This document shows, in pieces, positions 56,317 to 64,000 of a stretch of DNA of 64,000 bases. The notes under the pieces were generated by a model that searched no databases, had not been told where the DNA came from, and saw only the letters and a list, made by a program, of their open reading frames with translations. Position 1 is the stretch's first letter; every line of letters starts with the position of its first letter. The DNA comes from Cristatella mucedo (Eukaryota > Bryozoa > Phylactolaemata > Cristatellidae), in contig WPIO01000001.1 in the NCBI GenBank assembly GCA_009760855.2, forward strand, positions 21,668,501 to 21,732,500. Reading direction: 5' to 3'. The position numbers and the translations under genes were made by a program.

Positions 56317-57455
56317 AATAATTATAATAATAATAATGCACTTGATAAAGCGTCCTCAGAGAACTCATTCTCTTTCTAGGCGCTTTACATTTGCTGCGAA
56401 GGGAAATGCGATTGAATGGTGAGTAATATTATGCTTGATAAACAAACAACATGAATAACATGGTTAGGGATGACATGCACAGGGTCAGCATGCAAATGTG
56501 GTTAGTGGCAGCATGCACAGTGTCAGCACGCATAAGCACATCAAGGACGAATCACAGGGATCCACTAAATGCTGTCCTAAATAGATGTGTTTTTAAGTTC
56601 TTTTTAAATGTGGTCAGGTCAGGGGATGTTCTGATGCAAGTCGGGAGTGAGTTCCAGGCTTTGGGAGCATACGAACTAAATGCACGGTCTCCAAAGGATT
56701 TGAGGTTTGTACGAGGTATTGGTAGACTGTTGGATTCCGAAAAGCGGGTGGTACGATGCTTGGCCTGGTGGGGGAGTATATCTGACAGATAGGCTGGAGC
56801 CAAAGAATGAAGTGACCTAAAAGTGAGCGACAAAACCTTGAAGTCAATCCGTTGCTTGACTGGTAGCCAGTGCAGGTCGGCGAGAAGTGGTGTAATATGG
56901 CAACTGCGACTCTCACGACAGACAAAAGCCTAGCTGCAGAGTTTTGCACCAGCTGCAATCGCCTGATCGCACATGCCGGTAGGTCAGTAAGCAGTGAGTT
57001 GCAGAAGTCAGGACGGGATTTCACGCATGCATGGACCAACTTGGACGTGGTATCCTTATCTAAGCAAGCCTGAGTTTTAGCCATGTTATGTAGCTGAAAG
57101 TAGGCAGATTTTACTGTGGAGCAGATGTGGTCGTCTAACGAGAGGTCGCTTTGGAACATGACACATAGATTTCGAGCTGATTCAACAGGAGATATGCTGG
57201 CAGAGCCAATTTTGAGCGTCCGCCTTTCCAATTTCTGAATCATACTGGGTTTTCCCACAACTAGTAAGTTAGTTTTATCATCGTTAAGTTTTAGAAAATT
57301 TGCTGCCATCCATGTGCGAATGTAATGAATACGTGCAGCAAGTGAGTTGAGAGAATTTGAGTTGCTTGAAGGCTTTGAGGGATCAAAGCAAAGGTACAAC
57401 TGAGTGACATCCGCATAGAAGTGAAAGTCTAGATTGTGCTTGGCAATCACATCAG

Positions 57456-57549
<94 letters not shown>

Positions 57550-57931
57550 CATAAACCGTGAAAAGAACCGGACCAAGCACGGAGCCCCGAGGTACCCCAT
57601 ATTTCAGAGGTACCTCGGATGATCTTTGTCTATTCACGTCAATACTCTGGAGTCTCCCACTGAGATAGGACCTGAACCACTGCAGAGCAGTGCCAGTGAT
57701 GCCCAGGCGAGATGAGGGGTGCTCTGGAAAAACTTTGTGATCGATGGTATCAAAAGCTGCCGAAAGATCGAGCAAAACAAGCAGAGACACTCTACCCATG
57801 TCTGCATTCCTAAGTAGGTCGTTGTATACCCTAAGCAATACCGACTCTGTTGAGTGATTAGCTCTAAAGCCAGACTGGAGCTTACTAGCAAGGTGTGAAG
57901 TTTCGATATATGAGTTCAGCTGGTAGCAGGC
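56317..57931 (-). mobile_element. LINE family A, ~1.6 kb copy with an internal (GA)n expansion
   Basis: Minus-strand frames cover RT from LRVYNDLLRNADMGRVSLLV and LLDLSAAFDTIDHKVFPEHP through [16 protein letters not shown] (57452-57838). They continue with [20 protein letters not shown] (57406-57417 encodes YADV instead of YADD), NFLKLNDDKTNLLVVGKPSM and SQSDLSLDD-type, to TFKKNLKTHLFRTAF at 56.55 kb. A GA run of about 90 bases replaces a short stretch between the VLFTVY and ADVIAKH motifs. The 5' truncation is at about 57931. Confidence 0.92.
57461..57550. repeat. (GA)n microsatellite inside the LINE ORF
   Basis: About 40 GA units occur where other copies have a few bases (GCAAGAGG..GAGTATAAAC). 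The expansion grew from a purine-rich seed in the element. Confidence 0.95.
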
Positions 57932-59274
57932 CGGGCGTCTCTCCAGACACCCCGTCTTGTTGTGCTCATGCTTCTACCCGGGTTTATCTCAGGGTACTGT
58001 AGTGTACTGTACGCGACTGCACTGCTTGGTTGAATATCAGCGCCCGCTCGAAGTCGTCGTCGTGTCGTCCGAAGCAGGAACAACGCTGTGGCAGAAAGCC
58101 TAGCAACCGCTGTCGCACAGATGAGAAGGTTGGCGAAGCTCCTAGTAAGCGCCTAGGCATCCCAACCGCCGCTCCTCATAAAGAAGGCGTGCGTCGTGGT
58201 TCGTTCCGTGGATGGAGCGTCATTAATGAATTGGGCTGAGGGGCGTCGGTACTTCAGCAGACAGGCCGCAAGGCTCCGACAATCCCATCTCAGTCCAGAT
58301 CGCAGCTGCTGCTAGTGTAGAGTTACAGAGGCGCTCGCGCGAACTTTTTATGGTATGGAAAGAGAGAGTATCCTGCTACGGAGATAAGGGCTTTGCAACA
58401 GCGGCTTGCAGCGTGTACGAGTAATGTTATCGGTACCGACATCAAATTAAAATGCAACAAACAAGATCAGAGATCAGTGCTGATTTTAGAATATCCCCTA
58501 CATCCACGAACGTGTATTCTCGCGCTCCCCCAGACACCGCTCTCCTCTCACGGGTTGGCATTCCCTCCTCGCACACTCCTCCCAGCAGCAACCTCATCCC
58601 GTGAGTTGGCGGGAGGACAAAGCCGGCCTGTGGATAAACCACAGCCGTCAGATCACAGCTGGGCACTGACCTGTCCCTAGGCCACAGCTGTTAGACACTG
58701 GGGTGGCTTAGGGCACTACCGGTCTGCCTGCACCGGCAGTGTGCCGGAGTTCGCAGTGATCTTAATCATGCGCAGAGAAACACAAACCACACTTCCCACT
58801 AGGTAGATCCAAACGCAGTTTAGCATTGTGCCTGTTCCAGAAGAATCTGGTTGTTAACTGTGCCAACTGCTATTCAGATATATAAGAGCAAGTAGAGAGG
58901 CCAGACCCTTATCAACACTGCTCTGAAGGTCACAGTAAACCAGAAGCAGGCTAGTTCCTGAGGAACAGTTAGCTACCTCTAAATTTCTCACAACTTGCAA
59001 GCAAGATCAGATGAGCTGTAGTAATCGTTTAGCTTCCAGGCAACTGCTTGCTCAAGTGTCTGTCTATAGGAATTACAGGAGAGAGACTAGACGAAAGTTA
59101 CTTAGGTTCTCACGTTCTGGGGGTTGGCATTTTGATGAGTGGCGTGACTACAGCTATTTTCAGAGAGGCAATGGCTTAGTTAGGAACCAGGACATACTGT
59201 ACGCACAATATTGGTTACGTTGAGCACCAATTGGTCTCTGCAGCTCATAAATATAGCTGCTACAGCTGCTACGT
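57932..59274. other. spacer, nothing recognised
   Basis: Open frames at 58030-58239, 58393-58680 and 59011-59223 lack known motifs and have competing frames. Confidence 0.4.
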
Positions 59275-59430
59275 TGGCTGATTTAACAGCCCTATTTATG
59301 CAGCTGAAGAAGAGCCTTACAGGCTATCACCAGCGCTTACAGTGGGCAATAAAGGATCGCCGACTGCAGGACTCGAACCCTGGACCTGGGTCATGAAGAG
59401 CGAGCACCTTACCAATGTGCTACGACCAAC
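59275..59430 (-). mobile_element. tRNA-derived SINE, family 2
   Basis: On the minus strand: GTAGCACATTGGTAAGGTGC (A box), GGGTTCGAGTCCTG (B box), ATTGCCCACTGTAAGCGC, TGGTGATAGCCTGTAAGGC, TCTTCTTCAGCTGCATAAAT and GGGCTGTTAAATCAGC. Confidence 0.82.
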
Positions 59431-60215
59431 TGCTGGAACAGGGTCAAGAGGACTAGTGGTGTCTTTTGCCTAGTAGACACATTTGAGAATGAATCGAATG
59501 GAGACAGGCGTGAGGAGGAGACAGACAGGAAGAGCAGGACAATCAATGGCTGCTGTTCGACAGGGACGACAGTGAGGGGATCCTTACTCCGACTCTTTAA
59601 TTCGCCTCTATCTTATCGGCAACCAAGCCTATAGCTTGTACCGTCTCGAGCGTGTTGCAGCAAATGCGAAGGGTCCATCCACACTAGTGCGTAAATTACT
59701 TAGAGCAGATCAGCACTTCAACGTTTCCGCAGACCTGTTGGAGCGCGGTGCTTGTTGTTGAGCACAATACACGGTCATGTTCAGGACCATTTGTACGCCA
59801 CTTTAGAATGAAAAGGGACAGGTCCGGACAAGCTGGCAGCAGGTACAGAAGAGATCATCTCATAGCGGAAGCGGACGGGAGAGAGGGTCCTTTGTTTGCA
59901 GCGGCTCAGACAAACGTCAGGTCGGCCGTGCTTGAGCGGTTCTGGGCAGTAACATTGCAGACGGGCAGATGAGTGACCAGTGACCGCACCGGACAATATT
60001 AATAATAAGCTAAGCTGAATTGTCACTTCTGACTTCTTGTTGCCAAGCTCGCCCTCATTATGAATCGCTCTACCAACAAAGACTTTCCAGAGCTCAAGTC
60101 GTCATCTGTTTTGTACTGAACAGCTCAAACTCTGGGCTGCTTAAGCCTTTGGAACTAAAACGGTACAGCTATTATTAGTCATGGCATACAAATCAGGGAG
60201 GTAATTTATTATATA
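59431..60215. other. spacer, nothing recognised
   Basis: Frames around 59748-60026 exist on both strands without identifiable features. Confidence 0.4.
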
Positions 60216-60353
60216 TTGCCGCGCTGGTTTTGCCCAGTTGTAAAGGTGCTCGCCCCTACCAAGGTCTCGCCGAGGTCGTGGGCTCAAGCCCCGTGGCAAA
60301 CGTGAAGCACCTGAATATAGATTGAATTCTCTTAGGGTGCTTTACAAATTAAT
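60216..60353 (+). mobile_element. tRNA-derived SINE, family 1
   Basis: GGTTTTGCCCAGTTGTAAAG (A box), CGTGGGCTCAAGCCCC (B box), GTGAAGCACCTGAATATAGA, TTGAATTCTCTTAGGGTGC and TTTACAAATTAATTATG. Confidence 0.85.
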
Positions 60354-60972
60354 TATGTTTATATTTATTGATTTACATTAATGTTACAACATCCAAAACG
60401 TTCAGACTTGAAATTAAGCATTGAATAATGCAGTGGGATAAATAAAAGGCAATAAACAGAATTTGGATACTCTTTATATAATTGCGTTTGTAAAAGCTGT
60501 AGAGATTATCTCTCTTCGCAACGGATAAATGTAAAGAGGCTGATGAAGGCAGCGAGTCTTAGCGACTGTCAGCCGGTCGGTGAGTCGTTAAGACTGAACC
60601 TTAGCCCAGCTATGCATTTATACGCAAATTCTTTAACTTTACAATTGAATTTACCGCTGTTTTTTGGGGTAGACTCTTTTCCCTTGATTTTTCACGATTA
60701 GACCGTTTTGTTGCGAACGTGGTGTGCGGCTTCCACGTCCGGATTAAACTAGGCCGCAGAAGCAGCGCCCGTAATACTGCTAGTCTCTCAGCCGACGCGA
60801 GGCGAATACTGTTGACGCCTGAACCTTGTTTAACGGCGATCGACTTTTAGTTGCAGCTCCAATTTACGAAGGTAAGTCGACAGCAGCGAAACCCATCGGC
60901 AACAAAGAGCGCCCCTAAAAGCTCCCTTAAGAGCGCCCTTAAAGAGCAGAATAAGAATAAAAATAATAATAC
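60354..60972. other. spacer, nothing recognised
   Basis: AT-rich first half and GC-richer second half; no repeat family or domain identified. Confidence 0.4.
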
Positions 60973-60974
60973 AT

Positions 60975-61008
<34 letters not shown>

Positions 61009-63060
61009 TATTACCCTCAGAGAACTCAATCGATTTCTAGGCGCTTTACATATGCTGTAAAGAAAGCATAATCGTATCGTCAGTAATAGCATGCACAATG
61101 CCAACAAGCATAGCATGGTTTTAGGTGACATGCACAGGGTCAGCATGCATATATGGTTAGTGTCATCACGCATAAGCACATAAAGAACGAATCATAGGAA
61201 CCAACTAAATGCTTTGATAAATAGGTGCGTTTTTAGTTTTTTTTTAAATGTGGTCAAGTCAGAGGATGTCGGGATGCAAGTTGGAAGTGAGTTCCAGGCT
61301 TTGGGAGTATGCGAACTAAAGGCACTATCTCCAATGGATTTGAGGTTCGTACAAGGTACAGGTAAACAGCTAGTTTCCGAAAAGCAGGTGGTACGGCTTG
61401 GTGGGGGAGTAGATCTGATAGGTAGACTGGAGTCAAAGATTGAAGGAACCAAAAAGTAAGTGACACAACTTTGAAGTCGATGCGTTACTTGACTGGGAGC
61501 CAGTGCAAGACGGCGGGAAGCGGTGTGATTTGGCAGCTGCGACGCTCACGAGAGACACGCCTAGCTGCAGAGTTTTGCACTGGCAGCAAGCACCTGATTG
61601 TTCAGGCCGGTGGACAAGCAAGCAGTGAATTACATAAGTTGAGACGGGATGTCAAAAATGCATTGACCAACTTAGATGTGGTATCCCTATCTAAACAAGC
61701 CCGAATTTTAGCCATTTTATGTAGCTGAAAAGTAGGCAGACTTGACCGTGGAGCTAATGGATCGTCTAATGAAAGGTTACTTTGACACAGGACGCCTGAA
61801 TTTGGCTTAGATTCAACAGGACATGTGCTGGCAGACCCGAATGTGAAAGCACCTTTCCAATTTCCGAATCGCACTTGGTTTGCCCATAATCAGTAAGTTG
61901 GTTTTATTCTCATTCAATTTTGAAAAGTTTGCTGCCATCCATGTGTGGATGTCATCAATACATGCAGCAAGGGAGTTGAGAGAATTCGACGTGCTGGAGG
62001 GGTGGGAGGGATCAAAGAAAATGTAAAACTGAGTGTCCTCCGCATGGAAGTGAAAGCCTAGATTGCGCCTAGCAGTAACATCGGCAAGAGGTGGAGTATA
62101 AACCGTGAAAAGAACGGGACCTAGCACGGAGCCCTGAGGTACCCCATACTTCAGAGGTTCCTCGGATGATCTTTGTCCATTCACATCAATACTCTGGAGT
62201 CTTTCACTAACATAGGACCTGAGCCACCGAAGTGCAGCACCAGTGATGCCCAGGCGAGATGAAAGGCGCTTAAGAAAGACTTGGTGATCGATTGTATCAA
62301 AAGCTGCCGAAAGATCGAGCAAAATAAGCAGAGATACTCTATCTAAGTCTGCATTGCTAAATAGGCCGTTATTCAACTGAAGCGATGCTGACTCTGTACA
62401 GTGATTAGCTCTCAAACCAGACCGGAACTTACTAGCAATGTTTGAAGTTTCAATGTATGAGTTCAGCTGGTCTGCCGTGACTCGCTCCCGCCTTTGCTAG
62501 GAATGGCAGAAGGAAGGCTGGGCGGAAGTTGCTCAATTTCTCTTGGTCTAGTGTTGCTTTCTTGAGTATTGGCCCAACTACAGCCTTTTTGAAAAGTGCA
62601 GGGACATGACCTAAGGCTAACAACATATTTATGATGTTAAATATGCATAGCAGCAGCGGATCTATTTATCTTCGAAGTGGGACAATGAAAGTAGGTCTAG
62701 AGGGCTAACTGCATTCTTTTATTGGGATATGAGCTTCAGAGCTAGGTCAGTTGTGGCCTCTTTGAAGGACGACATTAAGGTGCTGCATGGAATTGAGGGA
62801 TAGGTTTCCAGTGGTCTTGCTGCTACCCTAGAGATTGACTCCCTAGTAATCTTGTAATCTTGTCTATCTTATTGACAAAGAAGCTGGAAAAGCGATCACC
62901 TAGATTATCGCAAGGATTACTAGGTACTGAGCTAACGTAGGAGCGGTTAGGGAGATGGTGTAGGCGTAACAAATTGTGGACTGTATCTGTGGATCAACAA
63001 TGTTCTATAAAAGCTAGACTTGGCTCTTGCTAGGACCTATTGATACGATTTAAAGTAGTC
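60973..63060 (-). mobile_element. LINE family A (divergent subfamily), ~2.05 kb copy
   Basis: An (AT)n run at 60973-61001 and the tail CTAGGCGCTTTACATATGCT mark the 3' end. On the minus strand 61813-62415 is open for 200 codons: [57 protein letters not shown], then FHAEDTQFY (62035-62046), where the catalytic YADD is lost. More 5' RT sequence follows to about 63060 but with stops. The ORF2 end ([20 protein letters not shown]) lies near 61.25 kb. This and the copy at 29.67 kb share 3' UTR variants (GTCAGTAATA, AGCATGCACAATG/CATAATG). Confidence 0.88.
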
Positions 63061-63114
63061 CTCGTAACTTCAATATAAAAAGTCCGTATCCAAGGCGTAG
63101 AGAAGTATATTTAC

Positions 63115-63305
63115 AGTCAAGCCCACTTATAGAAATACGCTCGGGCCGGAAAATAGGCATTCTTAAATGCGGAGTATTTTCATTTGCGGAGTGAGACTAA
63201 TATTGGGACTAAATCTGGGATACAGAAATGCTGTTTTTATAAGCGGAATATCTCTTTGTCGGATATTCCTATATGCGAAGTCAATTTCGATAGCTCCGGA
63301 GGGAT
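63115..63305 (+). mobile_element. possible pogo/Tigger-type terminal fragment
   Basis: CAGTCAAGCCCACTTATAGA, GGCATTCTTAAATGCGGAG, TTATAAGCGGAATATC and CCTATATGCGAAGTC alternate in the manner of long terminal repeats of some pogo-like elements. No transposase or second end is seen. Confidence 0.3.
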
Positions 63306-63767
63306 ACAGGCGTTCACAGAGGCCGCAGCGTACATCAAAGAGTCAGTGTCCTAGAACTCGTCAGCTCAAGTACCACTACAGACTCTGGAAGCGAAACTGA
63401 CTGTCTAGCTATCTCATGGCGTCGGCTTTAATGCGGAATCGACCTAATATTATTGCATTATTGGTTTATATCCTTTACAATATAGGAACCGCGAATAATG
63501 AGCGTCAATAGTAATCTGGCTGATCTAACCTCACCAGTTTAGTGAGCCCCGTGATGTAGGACTGACCAAGGTTCCTCGGATAGTCATTACTGGGCGAACT
63601 CGTTACCGTGATTTTCGCTAAAATCGGCGAGGAAAGTCCGAGCAAGTACGCTACTCATTCAATGCAGTTGTTTTGCTACTCATTAGTTGCTAATGGTACA
63701 GATTTATAAATACCTTAGTTATGGTGTTACTGTGCTTGATCGTAGATCAACTGTCCTACATAAGTAG

Positions 63768-63928
63768 TAATGGCTTACTACGTAAGGCGGTTGCTTTTCA
63801 TGACCTCGGTCCCGAGATCGTGGGTGCTAATCCTGTGGTGGGCGATCATTTATCGCCACTGCAAGCGGTGGTGATAGCCGTAAAGGCTCTTCTGTCGCTA
63901 TACAAAAAGAGGCTGTAAAATCAGCTAG
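63768..63928 (+). mobile_element. tRNA-derived SINE, family 2
   Basis: Head CTACGTAAGGCGGTTGC, a degenerate B box (GTGGGTGCTAATCC), ATCGCCACTGCAAGCGGTGG, TGATAGCCGTAAAGGCTC, TTCTGTCGCTATACAAAAAG and AGGCTGTAAAATCAGCT. Confidence 0.82.
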
Positions 63929-64000
63929 TATTTTTTTACATAACTATCATCAACTATTATCAACTATCCTACATAGCTACTCTCCTGCTGCCGACTATGA

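Overview
The window is eukaryotic, almost certainly from an invertebrate animal. Interspersed repeats dominate it: CR1/L2-type LINEs, two tRNA-derived SINE families, a Tc1-type DNA transposon and MITE-like fragments. It also has long microsatellites, AATAAA signals, candidate splice donors and no operon-like gene packing. I cannot name the species. Most long open frames are artefacts of low-complexity repeats, chiefly CT/AT arrays near 7-10 kb, a TA(CTG)n array near 19-20 kb, and TCC and GT runs.

Layout. About 0.2-4.5 kb is a snap-back structure: two near-identical arms of about 1 kb in opposite orientation around 2 kb of diverged units of roughly 170 bp. About 7.0-9.9 kb is a CT/AT minisatellite field split by a LINE insertion. 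About 12.5-13.6 kb holds a decayed copy of a multicopy invertebrate repeat protein. About 19-20 kb is the TA(CTG)n array. About 24.6-36.4 kb is dense in LINE relics, including a nested stack at 29.3-33.0 kb, with one plausible gene exon at 28.18-28.72 kb. About 37.9-43.2 kb holds SINEs, an inverted-repeat element, a Death-domain gene and a Tc1 element with visible terminal repeats. About 44.9-48.1 kb is GC-rich with unresolved open frames, an LTR-like segment and perfect DNA palindromes. About 48.2-51.4 kb is SINEs and LINEs. About 52.1-53.3 kb is a complete single-exon Death-domain gene. The remainder is SINEs, LINEs and simple repeats.

The best protein-coding content is a pair of Death-domain genes on the + strand. 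Gene A is an open frame at 39,250-41,070 and gene B is at 52,125-53,093. They share a C-terminal module of about 120 residues but have different proline-rich N-terminal regions, and each is followed by AATAAA. By domain type they look like cytoplasmic signalling adaptors, with no assignable pathway. They appear to be old paralogs now separated by about 11 kb of repeats.

The mobile elements form a connected system. SINE family 1 carries a tRNA-like head and a 3' tail closely resembling the 3' end of LINE family A, as expected if the SINE borrows the LINE machinery. All LINE copies here are 5'-truncated and damaged. Of six copies that still cover the catalytic RT motif, only the one at 7,992-9,213 reads YADD, and that copy carries a stop codon and a deletion of about 0.7 kb.
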